Origin: Thermoplasmata archaeon
GTDB lineage: Archaea > Thermoplasmatota > Thermoplasmata > Thermoplasmatales > GCA-001856825
Direction of reading: 5' to 3'
Assembly: GCA_021816725.1 (NCBI GenBank)
Contig: JAKAXD010000006.1
Location: 1 to 64,000, forward strand
DNA length: 64,000 bases
Position numbers and translations under genes: made by a program. The notes under the pieces were generated by a model, which was not told where the DNA came from, did no database searches, and worked only from the letters and a program-made list of their open reading frames with translations. This document shows positions 51,917 to 61,126 of this stretch, one piece after another. Positions within the stretch are counted from its first letter, which is position 1, and every line of letters begins with the position of its first letter.

Positions 51917-52989
51917 ACGATTTGAAGTTCTCTTGAGGCTGACGTGATGATCTGGCACCCGCCCTTCGTAACGATGACGTCGTCCTCTATCCTTACCCCT
52001 CCCCTTTTAGGTACGTAGACACCAGGCTCTACGGTCACGACCATATTTTCCTTGAGGAAGAAATCAGATTGAGGACCCAAAGCTGGATGGTCATGGACAT
52101 TGAGCCCTACTCCGTGTCCGAGGCTATGTATGAATTTCCCCTTAAACTTTGAAGAATCTATGACTTTTCTGGAAGCTGCGTCTACTACTTTTCCGTTCTC
52201 CCCGCTCTTGATGGCCTTAAAACCTGCATCCTGAGAACTAAATACGACCTCATACATTTCCTGCATCTCCTTATCGGGCTTTCCGAAGAAGTAAGTCCTT
52301 GTCATGTCTGAACAGTATCTTTGATATTTAGCTCCGAAGTCAACCAGTACCACATCACCCTTTTTCAGCTTCCTGCTTCCTCCAGAAAAATGAGGTTCGG
52401 CAGCATCAGGTCCAAATGCCGCTATGGTGTCAAAGCTCGTAGAGGATGCGCCGTTCTTCATCATTTCGTAATTGACCTTTGCAGCGAGTTCCCCTTCAGT
52501 CATTCCTTCCTTCAGCATCCCTGGAATTTCGTCCCCAACGACGGAAACTATTCTCGCTGCCTCCTTCAATTTTGTTATTTCCCTATCAGATTTCACCTGT
52601 CTGAGACTAGATATTGAATCACCCACATCAATGAATTCCTTGTCGGGAAGCTTTTCCTTGAGAGATAAGAAATCAGCATATGACAGCCCGGAATAATTTA
52701 TGCCAATGAATGTGGTACTCTTAGTGACTTCCTTCAACAGTTCATCCTTCTGTTTCCCGGAGGAAAATACCTCCACGTCTAGGTCTTCAGATTTAGCGGT
52801 CTCGGCCTCTAGTTGACTTGTGATGACCTTAAGGTTCTTGCGTGTGAGGAAAACGTATGAACTTTCAAATAACCCCCTCGCTAGCTGGGTAAAATAGAAG
52901 AATGATGGGTCGTTCGAAGTCTCCCCTCCATTGTAAATGAGGACCCCTTCGATGTTCTGGTTCAGGTCAAAAAGCTTTTCAACGTCCAT
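51913..52989 (-). CDS. pepQ: Xaa-Pro aminopeptidase/dipeptidase, M24 family
   Basis: 358 aa. Dinuclear metal ligands: two Asp in VDFGAKYQRYCSDMTRTYF, His in HSLGHGVGLNVHD, Glu in VEPGVY and Glu in VRIEDDVIV. An N-terminal creatinase-like domain precedes them. It cleaves peptides before proline in the cytosol. Start ATG; the last bases overlap the priL start. Confidence 0.93.
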   Translation of the reverse strand: MDVEKLFDLNQNIEGVLIYNGGETSNDPSFFYFTQLARGLFESSYVFLTRKNLKVITSQLEAETAKSEDLDVEVFSSGKQKDELLKEVTKSTTFIGINYSGLSYADFLSLKEKLPDKEFIDVGDSISSLRQVKSDREITKLKEAARIVSVVGDEIPGMLKEGMTEGELAAKVNYEMMKNGASSTSFDTIAAFGPDAAEPHFSGGSRKLKKGDVVLVDFGAKYQRYCSDMTRTYFFGKPDKEMQEMYEVVFSSQDAGFKAIKSGENGKVVDAASRKVIDSSKFKGKFIHSLGHGVGLNVHDHPALGPQSDFFLKENMVVTVEPGVYVPKRGGVRIEDDVIVTKGGCQIITSASRELQIV

Positions 52990-53047
52990 GGTTCATAAGT
53001 CCTTATAGATTAATCAAGCTTTCTCCGCCCGCCGTACCATCAAAGGT

Positions 53048-53608
53048 TCACTCCTTAAAAGTAACGGCAAATACTTCGCCCAGATCTGGGGATACTATGT
53101 GCCCGACATTGTATTTTGAAAAAGAAAAAACTTCCTCTTTACCTGGAAGATGCCATGGACTCGTTCTCACCGAGTCAATTGTAGTGAACGGATCATACTT
53201 TATCTTTGCATAACTCATCCCGATAGCATCCCTACCGAGAAAAAGGGATGGACGCTGCGCATACGAGAGGTGGAGGAGGTAGATCAAGTGTTCCCTGAAC
53301 TCCAATAGCTTAGAGAATGAGTAGTTCTGGAACTTCCTCATCTCATCATCATAAAGGACTATCTTGGAATGCCTTCTTTCAATTCTATTCAAAATGCCCT
53401 GGCTTTGGATTACGTTCTCCGCAAATTCGACTCCCATTGGGAATATGAGAACGAGGAAATTGTTCATTGACTCTACCAGCTCATTTTCATCCTGACCCGA
53501 CATCTCTGGAAGAAAACAAAGGTACATATCTTTGTCCGGGAAAGCACTGTAGGCGACAGGGTCCTTGAGTGCTAATTCCCTTGCCCTTCGACCTACAGGC
53601 TTGAGCAT
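53048..53608 (-). CDS. Uncharacterised 186-aa protein
   Basis: No membrane helix or signal peptide. ELVESMNNFLVLIFPMGVEF and KLLEFREHLIYLLHLSYAQRP are probably helical; the C-terminus is beta-like. It starts with ATG 32 bp after the HD-domain gene in the same direction, so the two may be cotranscribed. No family recognised. Confidence 0.6.
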   Translation of the reverse strand: MLKPVGRRARELALKDPVAYSAFPDKDMYLCFLPEMSGQDENELVESMNNFLVLIFPMGVEFAENVIQSQGILNRIERRHSKIVLYDDEMRKFQNYSFSKLLEFREHLIYLLHLSYAQRPSLFLGRDAIGMSYAKIKYDPFTTIDSVRTSPWHLPGKEEVFSFSKYNVGHIVSPDLGEVFAVTFKE

Positions 53609-53640
53609 ACGTGTAAATGATGATATGCTATAATTCTTTG

Positions 53641-54744
53641 CTATAGATACTGAATCTTCCGTATTTTCAGAGCGTCCTTGATCTTCAACTCCTCTTCCTT
53701 TTTGAATATTATAAGGCCCATACCCTCGAGTTCTCTCTCCAGGAACTGCATTATTAAAGAGAAGTCTGTTATGGGCCTAATTTCTTCTTCTGTCAGGACA
53801 TTGAGCACTTCATTCTTGAACGGTGACTTGAAGTACTGAGAAGATACGAGATTCCCATCAAGTTCCTGCTTCAACTCATTGAACTCTCTTTCACCTTGCC
53901 TCACGATAAGTCCTTTTGGTATCTTCCTGTGCTTAAGCGAATCGTAGATTTTTAAATCATTTTTCTTTAGTTCAGCCATGAAATCACAATCATTCCACTG
54001 TACAAACTCATCATAATCCGGATTCATAGAAAATAGCGCATCGTTTGCCAGAGAAGATGCTATAAGGGCAGTCTTATGCCTGTAGACAGTTCTATACATC
54101 AGCATTCTTGCGACCATCAAACCCTCTACAGATGGAAGCCCCTTTACCTCGACGCACAGTTCGTTTCTGTAGATAGACAGGACCCTCATTATCCTCGGTA
54201 TGTCCACCGCTCCAAGGGCAACACCAGTGTAGTATGAGTCCCTGGCAAGATAATCTATCTGATCCACGTCCCCGTTCCCTGATATTATCCTGCTGAGTAC
54301 TCCGGCCTCTCCTTTTAATATCTTCAATACGCGATTCTTATGGCCCCCTAGTGAGTCGCTAATTTCGTTCCTTGGAGTTTTTCCTTCTATTATGTCTACC
54401 GTTACCCCAAGATGTTCCTTTCCATAGATCTTCATCATAGAGCCTTCTAGTGAATGCGAGAAAGGGGAGTGTCCTATGTCGTGAAGAAGCCCTGCAAGAG
54501 ACACATCAACAACATCTTCTTCCTCCAAGCCCAATCTTGTTGAAACTTCCCTGGCCAGGTAGTAAGTTCCAAGAGAATGCTCAAATCTCGAGTGTGTGGC
54601 GCCGGGGAATACGAGGTACGTGAAACCCAGTTGTTTGACCATATTCATCCGCTGGAATTCATTTGTAGAAACTATATTGGAGACCGTTTCATCCAAGTCG
54701 ATTGAACCATATATAGAGTCGTGGATTGTTTTAATATTGCGCAA
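53641..54744 (-). CDS. HD-domain phosphohydrolase (SAMHD1/dGTPase-like)
   Basis: 367 aa. HD-metal ligands are visible in order: His in GATHSRFEHSLG, His-Asp in LLHDIGHSPFSHSLE, and the final Asp in VDQIDYLARDSYYTG. This spacing is that of dNTP triphosphohydrolases. Likely a cytosolic nucleotide or (d)NTP hydrolase, possibly in pool control. Starts with TTG at 54744; no alternative start nearby fits. Confidence 0.88.
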   Translation of the reverse strand: MRNIKTIHDSIYGSIDLDETVSNIVSTNEFQRMNMVKQLGFTYLVFPGATHSRFEHSLGTYYLAREVSTRLGLEEEDVVDVSLAGLLHDIGHSPFSHSLEGSMMKIYGKEHLGVTVDIIEGKTPRNEISDSLGGHKNRVLKILKGEAGVLSRIISGNGDVDQIDYLARDSYYTGVALGAVDIPRIMRVLSIYRNELCVEVKGLPSVEGLMVARMLMYRTVYRHKTALIASSLANDALFSMNPDYDEFVQWNDCDFMAELKKNDLKIYDSLKHRKIPKGLIVRQGEREFNELKQELDGNLVSSQYFKSPFKNEVLNVLTEEEIRPITDFSLIMQFLERELEGMGLIIFKKEEELKIKDALKIRKIQYL

Positions 54745-54943
54745 TTTTCCTCAATTTTAATGATTCTTTGATTATTAAGTTATTCGTGATGCAGATATAC
54801 CGGTGGAACATCACTCCAATCACAGTGGATTGTCCAGTTGATGAATTATCCAGGAGAGATTCTGAATTGCAGATAAATCGGGCTCATCAAAATTTGAAGC
54901 CCACTTGCCCTTATCCTTTGGTGATTAGCTCAAATTTCTTATA

Positions 54944-55252
54944 ATGCCGGGCCACCGACATCAAAGGGCGATAGATAGATACGGTGACCTTCTCTATTCT
55001 CCGCTCCGTGCCCCCATCGGCATCCGCGGTCCACGTAACCGTTGCTCCCTTCCGGTCCTGGCGGATTCCCGTGATAACGCATGCCCCTCTCCCCTCCGGG
55101 AAAGATGCATACAACCTGGATCTGATGGGACAGAGTTTCGCCGAACGTCAAAGGCTCGCACCTTCAAGGTTGCCTTCTATATCGGCTGTCGCCCCCGCGT
55201 ATAGACGGTTTCGAGTAACAGGAGACGCCTACCCTCCCGGCCAGCCCGGCAT
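54944..55252 (-). ncRNA. Signal recognition particle (7S) RNA
   Basis: 309-nt GC-rich transcript on the minus strand. The 5' end ATGCCGGGCTGGCC pairs with the 3' end GGTGGCCCGGCAT (helix 1). Near the 5' end GGCGTCTCCTGTTACTCGAAACCG matches the Alu domain of archaeal SRP RNAs, and the universal S-domain motif GCCAGGACCGGAAGGGAGCA (helix 8) is present. It scaffolds SRP19 and SRP54 for membrane targeting. It contrasts sharply with the AT-rich flanks. A T/A-rich promoter (CTTAAAAAG) precedes it. Confidence 0.95.
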
Positions 55253-55279
55253 GTTGCTTATCAACTTTTTAAGATAAAC

Positions 55280-55590
55280 TTATCGTTCAGACATTTCTCT
55301 AGCCATTCTTTCCTTCACATATCCTATTGATTTCAGGAATTCAATGGGAACTGATGGAGTCTTTCTATTTCCATTAGTACCAACCTGATTCCAGTGACAT
55401 ATTGGTTCAGTATTCCGGAACATTTGCCATGACCGAAAACCTGCAAATAGCTGATGATTTCTATCTTTTCCTCCATAATATTCATTACGCAAAAATGGGA
55501 GATATATTTCTCAGTCTGCCTGAAGCTTAGCTGTCTTATCACTTCGTTAATTCGTACAAGTGCTTCTCCAACATTCCTGAGTTCAAGCAC
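55280..55590 (-). pseudogene. Possible frameshifted small protein gene downstream of the ABC operon
   Basis: A GTG-started frame with a GAGGAA ribosome site (55333-55590, 85 codons) has a plausible helix-turn-helix-like middle (KIEIISYLQVFGHGKCSGIL). A second minus-strand frame (55280-55492) ends in a protein-like tail (IEFLKSIGYVKERMAREM). Together they suggest one gene broken by a -1 shift, or two unrelated frames; no family is recognised. It directly follows the ABC permease. Confidence 0.35.
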
Positions 55591-55630
55591 GATAATTCCT
55601 CATGAAGCGTGACATTGGTCACCATTAATT

Positions 55631-56350
55631 TCACTCCCTCCATCTAATGAATTTTCTCCCAAGGAAGGTCAGTATTACTGTTTCTATTAGGAGTATGAAT
55701 ATCATCGAAACCTGGAAAGGTTCTAGCCCCACTATTCCCTGGATGAGAACTGCAGCTGGTGTTACCGGAGATATAGACAGGATGTAAATTACACCTTGCG
55801 GCAGGAAGGTATAAGGGTAGAAGGTAGGAGGAAGGACAGTCATTATTATCGAAAGTATTGCCGTTATCCCCCAGACATTTCTTATGTGCTTGAGCAGTCC
55901 TGCTATTATGAACGAGAGATTTGATATTGTAAGCGTAAGAAGCACCAAAACTGCTATTATCTGTAAGGCAGAAGAAAGCATAAACACCTTAAAATACGCT
56001 CCTAGTACGGCGTAAAGGGCAATGCCTGGAAGGGAGAATACTAGATAGCTTAAGGAAAGTGCAAACATGTAATCCTGAGATGTTATTCTTGTAGCAACAA
56101 AGAGGTCCTGTATCCTTATCTGGATCCTGAAGAACGCTGCGTCCGCAGCTCCGTTTATGCTGTTCGCTGCAACTATTGCTATTGGTCCGCCTGCTATTGC
56201 ATAGGCTATTAGGGTTCCGTGGGTGAAAATCGTAACCATAAACAGAAGGGTGAGAGGAAGGGAAAGGGAAGCGACAAGGTAAGACGGCCCCCTCAATATA
56301 ATGTAGAATCCATAGTACCAGGCAAAATAGAGAATGAACTTAGGATTCAA
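55631..56350 (-). CDS. ABC-2-type transporter permease
   Basis: 239 aa with six hydrophobic segments. The layout fits ABC-2 exporter permeases; an ISPVTPAAVLIQG loop before the last helix is typical. Its start overlaps the end of the ATPase gene by 11 bp. It likely forms an exporter with that ATPase; no substrate indicated. Confidence 0.82.
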   Translation of the reverse strand: MNPKFILYFAWYYGFYIILRGPSYLVASLSLPLTLLFMVTIFTHGTLIAYAIAGGPIAIVAANSINGAADAAFFRIQIRIQDLFVATRITSQDYMFALSLSYLVFSLPGIALYAVLGAYFKVFMLSSALQIIAVLVLLTLTISNLSFIIAGLLKHIRNVWGITAILSIIMTVLPPTFYPYTFLPQGVIYILSISPVTPAAVLIQGIVGLEPFQVSMIFILLIETVILTFLGRKFIRWRE

Positions 56351-57179
56351 GCATTACCCCCTTGGAGAGAAAGATGTCGTCCAAATTTATCCTCTTGATA
56401 TCGTACCCCTTTGCTATGAACTCGTCGACCCTTTCCTTTTCTATGTATTTTATTGCAACATTTGCAATCTTTATGTCATATTCCTCTCCGTCCATCTTCT
56501 CTGCCCTCATCTTGCCACCGAATGAAGACAGAAGATTTCCTATAGCGCCATGAGTAATTATGTTCCCTTGATCTATCACCACTACCTCGTTGGAAAGTTC
56601 CTGCGCCTCCTCCATGTAGTGAGTCGTGAGTATGATCTTGGACGATAACCGCTTTATTGCAGACCAGACTTCTATTCTTGAAAGCGGGTCCAAGCCTGTG
56701 GTTGGCTCATCTAGAAATATCACTGGTGCCTTTGCCGCCAGTGCCATAGCAACGAAAACCTTTCTCTTCATCCCTCCCGAGAGTGTGTCTGATGGAGCAT
56801 TTCTATAGTCATACAGCTCAAGCTCATCCAGGGCATGCTTAGATTCCTCCTTTGCCTGAGATGCTGTGAACCCCCTTGCCATAAGGTATAACTGCATCTG
56901 CTCAAGGGGTGAAAGTATTCCAATTAACTGTGATTCCTGCGGGATACTGCTGATTATCTCCCTGACCTTCTTTGTCTCTTTGAGGATGTCAAGTCCCTCT
57001 ATCGTCGCTGTTCCTTTGGTTGGGAACAATTGAGTGGATAGTATCCTTATAAGGGTTGTTTTCCCAGCACCATTTCTTCCTATAACTGTGGTTACCCTTT
57101 CCCTTAGCGACGCAGTTATTCCCTTAAGGGCATAGGTATGCCTGTCATACCTCTTTGTCACTTCTTGAATTTCAATCAT
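56340..57179 (-). CDS. ABC transporter ATP-binding subunit
   Basis: 279 aa. Walker A GRNGAGKTT, Q-loop SIPQES, signature LSGGMKRKV, Walker B VIFLDEPTTGLD and the H-loop in LTTHYMEEAQ. The DrrA/CcmA-type exporter family. It powers the adjacent permease. The gene starts directly after the Lrp regulator stop codon. Confidence 0.95.
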   Translation of the reverse strand: MIEIQEVTKRYDRHTYALKGITASLRERVTTVIGRNGAGKTTLIRILSTQLFPTKGTATIEGLDILKETKKVREIISSIPQESQLIGILSPLEQMQLYLMARGFTASQAKEESKHALDELELYDYRNAPSDTLSGGMKRKVFVAMALAAKAPVIFLDEPTTGLDPLSRIEVWSAIKRLSSKIILTTHYMEEAQELSNEVVVIDQGNIITHGAIGNLLSSFGGKMRAEKMDGEEYDIKIANVAIKYIEKERVDEFIAKGYDIKRINLDDIFLSKGVMLES

Positions 57180-57644
57180 CTAGGCTCTCAATTTTACAGA
57201 TAATTCTTCCTTGAATATCCCCAAGCTCAGCGTGGTCCCAACTGCCCTTATTCCCCTTATTGCCCCGACCTTTTCGACTTCGAAGTCCTTAAGCTCGTTA
57301 CTGTCCCTTACCTTGATCTTGAGCAGGAGGTCGCTATCTCCGGAAGTGTGATGAACATCCAGAACTTCGTCAAACCTTGAAAGCTCCTTCGCAATCCTGT
57401 CAAGCTCCTTTATGTCGCTTATTGAAATTGTTACAAATGCAGTCAGCTTATAATCGAGCTTGTCGTGGTCGATCAGCGGAACCATCTTCTTTATAATTTC
57501 CCTGTCCTTCATTCTCTTGACCCTCTGGAATACCGTTGTAGGGGGGGACTTGACTTTCCTGGATATCTCGTTGTAACCTATTGTCGCATCCTCCCTAAGA
57601 ACGTTAAGAATTCTTATGTCCAGAGAATCATACTCGCCTTTCAT
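57180..57644 (-). CDS. Lrp/AsnC-family transcription regulator
   Basis: 154 aa. N-terminal winged helix with IGYNEISRKVKSPPTTVFQRVKRM as HTH and a C-terminal RAM ligand domain (LTAFVTISISDIKELDRIAK). Operon position just ahead of the ABC exporter suggests control of it and itself, perhaps sensing an amino acid. Start ATG. Confidence 0.93.
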   Translation of the reverse strand: MKGEYDSLDIRILNVLREDATIGYNEISRKVKSPPTTVFQRVKRMKDREIIKKMVPLIDHDKLDYKLTAFVTISISDIKELDRIAKELSRFDEVLDVHHTSGDSDLLLKIKVRDSNELKDFEVEKVGAIRGIRAVGTTLSLGIFKEELSVKLRA

Positions 57645-57735
57645 TATAGTCCATTTTCAAAAGGTATTTAGAAATTTTGTGTGTATCCCTAAATCGAATG
57701 TTTATTAGGCACGGAATCTATCAGGCTTGACGATC

Positions 57736-58401
57736 ATGGGAGAGCTGTCTGCTTCTATACTTGCAGCTGATCTACTGAACCTGGAAAGGGACATAGAGTT
57801 AGCCATTAAGTCTGGAGTAACATGGATTCATCTTGATATAATGGACGGTCACTTCGTCCCAAACCTAACTATGGGCATACCGTTCGGAGAAGCAATCAAG
57901 AAGAGATTCAGTGTAAAGGTGGAAAGCCACATGATGGTAGATAATCCTGACGTACTTCTTGATCAGTATTGCTCCTTCTCCCAACTGGTTACGATCCACT
58001 ATGAGGCTCCTGTTCAGACATTCAGGGTTCTAAAGGAGATTGAGAAGAGGGGTTCCATGCCTGGACTGGCCATAAATCCTAAGACCCAGCTCTCGAATAT
58101 AGAGGCACTACTGCCATATGTGAGATATGTACTGGTAATGACCGTTGAACCAGGTTTCTCCGGGCAGGGAATGATAGAGGAAGCTGCAGATAAGATACCT
58201 CTTCTTGTAGATTACAGAAGGAGAGAAAATCTTGATTTCCTCATCGGAGTTGATGGGGGCATAAAGAGGGAAAACATATCAAGGATTGCAAAGATGGGAC
58301 CAGACATCATAGTAAGTGCATCAGCGATATTCCGAGGGAGTATCGAGGAAAACGTTAAATCCCTAAAAAGTTGTATGAAGGAGAACGAAAATGGACACTG
58401 A
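57736..58401 (+). CDS. rpe: Ribulose-phosphate 3-epimerase
   Basis: 221 aa TIM barrel. SASILAADLLNLERD, HLDIMDGHFVPNLTMG with its His/Asp metal ligands, VTVEPGFSGQGMIEE and IGVDGGIKRENI are the Rpe signature. It interconverts ribulose-5-P and xylulose-5-P. ATG 57736 is favoured over an in-frame TTG at 57727. Its stop overlaps the next gene by 11 bp. Confidence 0.95.
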   Translation: MGELSASILAADLLNLERDIELAIKSGVTWIHLDIMDGHFVPNLTMGIPFGEAIKKRFSVKVESHMMVDNPDVLLDQYCSFSQLVTIHYEAPVQTFRVLKEIEKRGSMPGLAINPKTQLSNIEALLPYVRYVLVMTVEPGFSGQGMIEEAADKIPLLVDYRRRENLDFLIGVDGGIKRENISRIAKMGPDIIVSASAIFRGSIEENVKSLKSCMKENENGH

Positions 58402-59122
58402 AATCGTTGAGAAGGCAAGGGAGCTTGAGGACAATGGAGACTTAAAGGAGTGCATAAAATATATTGATGAAAACATAGGCTCCATACGGGATGCTCTGTT
58501 TAAAACTGACATCCTCAAAATAAAGTCGGAATGCTTTCTCTATCAAGAGACTCCAGATCCTGAAATGGCGAAAAAATCTGCAGAGGAAGCTCTGAAGATT
58601 TCAACGGAAAAGAATGACATGAAGAGAATTGCGGAAACTAACCTTCTTCTATCCCAGATACTTGTACTTGAAGACAACACTAAGGCGATAGAGTATGGGA
58701 GGAAGGCGCTTGAACTTTACCAGAAAATTAATGACAAGGGAGAATACATCTATTCTCTTATTTCCCTCGCAACCATACTGGAGGATTTCAAGGAGGCATC
58801 TTCCCTTTTCGAGAAGGCTATACAGGAGGCGGAAAGTTCCAATAATATTGACATGTTGGCACAGGCCTCAGTTAACTATGCCTATCTGCTTGTTGAACAA
58901 AAAGGCGGCGATGAACCTCTCAAGGTCCTGGAAAGGGTCATAAAAAGGATAATAGGGGAGGCAGCGAAACTGAAGAGGAAGGAGGAGAGGATAAGAGCAG
59001 TCAATAACTATTCTGAAATTTTTGATGCAGCATCTGATATAGCTATGGAGCTTGACCAGTATGACCTTGCTACAAAGTACGCATCCTACCTGAACAAGGA
59101 CCCGCAAGAATCAGCAAAATGA
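58391..59122 (+). CDS. TPR-repeat protein
   Basis: 243 aa, almost all helix, with repeated 34-residue-like units (AIEYGRKALELYQKIND; ASSLFEKAIQEAE). Acidic. TPRs are protein-protein interaction scaffolds; no partner domain is fused. It overlaps the rpe stop by 11 bp, so it is cotranslated with it, an odd pairing with unknown meaning. Confidence 0.75.
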   Translation: MDTEIVEKARELEDNGDLKECIKYIDENIGSIRDALFKTDILKIKSECFLYQETPDPEMAKKSAEEALKISTEKNDMKRIAETNLLLSQILVLEDNTKAIEYGRKALELYQKINDKGEYIYSLISLATILEDFKEASSLFEKAIQEAESSNNIDMLAQASVNYAYLLVEQKGGDEPLKVLERVIKRIIGEAAKLKRKEERIRAVNNYSEIFDAASDIAMELDQYDLATKYASYLNKDPQESAK

Positions 59123-59575
59123 TCAAGAAGCTACCAAAAATCTTTCGACGTCCACCCGGTTCAGCCTTGCAACAACAAGTGCTGCCACTTTTGTGCTTAA
59201 GAATGGGTTTTTCTCCCTCATCTTATTGATTTCTGATATCACATCCCTCTTGCTTTTGCCTGTCTTTTCCGTGATGAGGGTAATAACCAAATCTGTGGCA
59301 TCCTCTCCATCTTTTTGATTAACAATTGCATTGAAATCAGGTTTATAATCCAGGCTCAACTCTATTCCGTTGATTGAACAGGTAATTGAATAGAGGTCCC
59401 CTGACTGCCTCAGGCATCTCATATCCATGGCTATTCTTAAAAATTCCCTGACCTGATCAGGCGTAAGGAACCTCGTCTTAATTGAAAGAATTGTCAAAAT
59501 TTCTGTTTCAGAAAACTCGTACTTCCCAGTAGTTTTCTTAAGGTATAGCAGGAGCTTCCTTATCTCTTCCACCAT
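59123..59575 (-). CDS. DUF2240-like protein
   Basis: 150 aa from ATG 59575 (GGAGG lies 7-8 nt before it; a TTG four codons earlier lacks one). A helical protein, with ILTILSIKTRFLTPDQV and LITEKTGKSKRDVISEINKM matching the archaeal DUF2240 family. Function unknown; wHTH-like. It overlaps the upstream gene by 38 bp. Last gene of a four-gene minus-strand operon. Confidence 0.75.
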   Translation of the reverse strand: MVEEIRKLLLYLKKTTGKYEFSETEILTILSIKTRFLTPDQVREFLRIAMDMRCLRQSGDLYSITCSINGIELSLDYKPDFNAIVNQKDGEDATDLVITLITEKTGKSKRDVISEINKMREKNPFLSTKVAALVVARLNRVDVERFLVAS

Positions 59576-60032
59576 CGAAACCTCCAATCGGAACGATTAT
59601 ATTGCATGCGTCACAGCTTTGTCTAGTTGTATACAATGTTGCATTTCCATTGAACATCAATGAATCAGAGTAAACTCTGCTTCCACCATTTGAGAAGAAG
59701 AAATCAGCTATTTCCCTGTTATCCCTTACATAAAGTATGAGTGAATCTGTATAGAACAGTGCTGACCTCAGTTTATCCTTGTGGATAGATTCAGAAATTG
59801 TAACCATGGCCGCACCTCCAGTTATAGAATCGGCGACATCATCTACTCTAGAAATTTCCGCATCAAGGTACAGTTCATAGATCCCGGAAAGATCGTCGTA
59901 TCTCCTGAAATTGAGTTCTCTCCCCTTCTTGTAGTCTTCGTCAATGAGCCATAATGGTCCTGATTCATACTTCTCCAGGGCTCCCTCTTCCACTATCCTC
60001 CTCCTTCTCAATGTGACTGAAGGGATTATCAT
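59538..60032 (-). CDS. Uncharacterised 164-aa protein, faint HisA-like pattern
   Basis: Begins MIIPSVTLRRRRIVEEG, and has LYLDAEISRVDDVADSITGGAAM, resembling the first two-thirds of a HisA/HisF half-barrel, but the protein is far too short for a full (beta-alpha)8 barrel and the phosphate loops are missing. An AC-type CxxC (CDAC) lies near the end. Probably a divergent or degenerate relative; function unassigned. The ATG overlaps the upstream stop (ATGA). Confidence 0.55.
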   Translation of the reverse strand: MIIPSVTLRRRRIVEEGALEKYESGPLWLIDEDYKKGRELNFRRYDDLSGIYELYLDAEISRVDDVADSITGGAAMVTISESIHKDKLRSALFYTDSLILYVRDNREIADFFFSNGGSRVYSDSLMFNGNATLYTTRQSCDACNIIVPIGGFDGGRDKEAPAIP

Positions 60033-61126
60033 CTTCGTTCTCTAGATGTGTTAGCCATGAGGAGATTAAAAATATTATCCCGAACTAGCGCTATGGAACC
60101 AGACTGATTGAATGAGCTGACGGTATAATTTTCCTCCTCTGTCAGGTGTATACCAATGGGTGCTGTCAGCTCTGTGTGATATGCAACCATCGCGGAGGAG
60201 TTGCCGTTGTCTGTCCACTCAACAATTGAGTTTGGATACTTTACCATGAAACCCCTTCCAAGGTCTTGTCCACCCACTTCAACTGTCAAATCTATATTCA
60301 CATAGCTTCCAGAGCTGTTCGACAATGGAATGTAAGTTTGGACCCACGCATGCTCCCCCAAGCTCACCTGACTCCCGCTTTCCTGGATCAATAGGCCATA
60401 CTGTGTCCAGGATGGAATACCTATGCTCCTACTCATTGACTCAAAGAGGTACGAAAGCTCTTCACAATCTCCTTCCTTGATCTGGTAAACCTGTTGCGCA
60501 GAAAGAGGGACATTCCCCAGGTTGTAAGTGATGTTGTAACTGTAGTTCCCGACTATATAGTTGTAGATTGATCTTAACATTTCGGCGACGGTAGTATCGT
60601 TTGAAGTGATCTTCAAGGTTAGATTCCTGAAAATAGAGGGGTTGATTACCTCTAAATTTGTCCCGCTAGCGTTGAAGTACTCAGGATGATCATATTCCGA
60701 CTTGAGTAATTCGGGGATTTGAGATGGTACCCCCGTTGAGTTTTCGATGTTCTGCCAGCTTTTGCCATATGAGGTGATGTTATAATTGATATCTATGTAA
60801 GAATTCCCTGCATCTACAGAGAACTTCCAGTATGTCCTGTTATCTGAAGAATCTGTTGTTACACTCACATCATGGGAGTGAGAATTCGAAACCAGGCTCT
60901 GCTGAAGCGCATCATTTACAGTAGGGGTCAGGTAGAATGTGAAAGATTCGCTCGAAGCAAAGGTAAAGTTTCTTGAGAAACTCGTCGTTAAAACTGATGG
61001 AACCTGATACGATCCAGGGGGAGTCACTCCATTAAAAATGGCTGGGTTTTCCACAAAATAGTATACGGTAGTGATGGCCAAAATAACCACTATCGCAACA
61101 GCAATCCCCTTAATCGCGCCGCTCAT
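60029..61126 (-). CDS. Secreted transglutaminase-like (TGase/cysteine-protease fold) protein
   Basis: 365 aa. N-terminal signal-anchor (GIAVAIVVILAITTVYYFV) then an extracellular domain. Catalytic-triad pattern: Cys in KEGDCEELSYLFESM, His in GEHAWVQTYIP and Asp in NIDLTVEVG. Many N-x-S/T sites. It could be a surface protease or transglutaminase. It starts directly at the stop of the upstream membrane protein gene. Confidence 0.82.
   Translation of the reverse strand: MSGAIKGIAVAIVVILAITTVYYFVENPAIFNGVTPPGSYQVPSVLTTSFSRNFTFASSESFTFYLTPTVNDALQQSLVSNSHSHDVSVTTDSSDNRTYWKFSVDAGNSYIDINYNITSYGKSWQNIENSTGVPSQIPELLKSEYDHPEYFNASGTNLEVINPSIFRNLTLKITSNDTTVAEMLRSIYNYIVGNYSYNITYNLGNVPLSAQQVYQIKEGDCEELSYLFESMSRSIGIPSWTQYGLLIQESGSQVSLGEHAWVQTYIPLSNSSGSYVNIDLTVEVGGQDLGRGFMVKYPNSIVEWTDNGNSSAMVAYHTELTAPIGIHLTEEENYTVSSFNQSGSIALVRDNIFNLLMANTSRERR

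Noticed and set aside
54911-55277. Short open frames on both strands around 55 kb
   Set aside because: They fall inside the SRP RNA, whose conserved motifs explain the GC-rich sequence.
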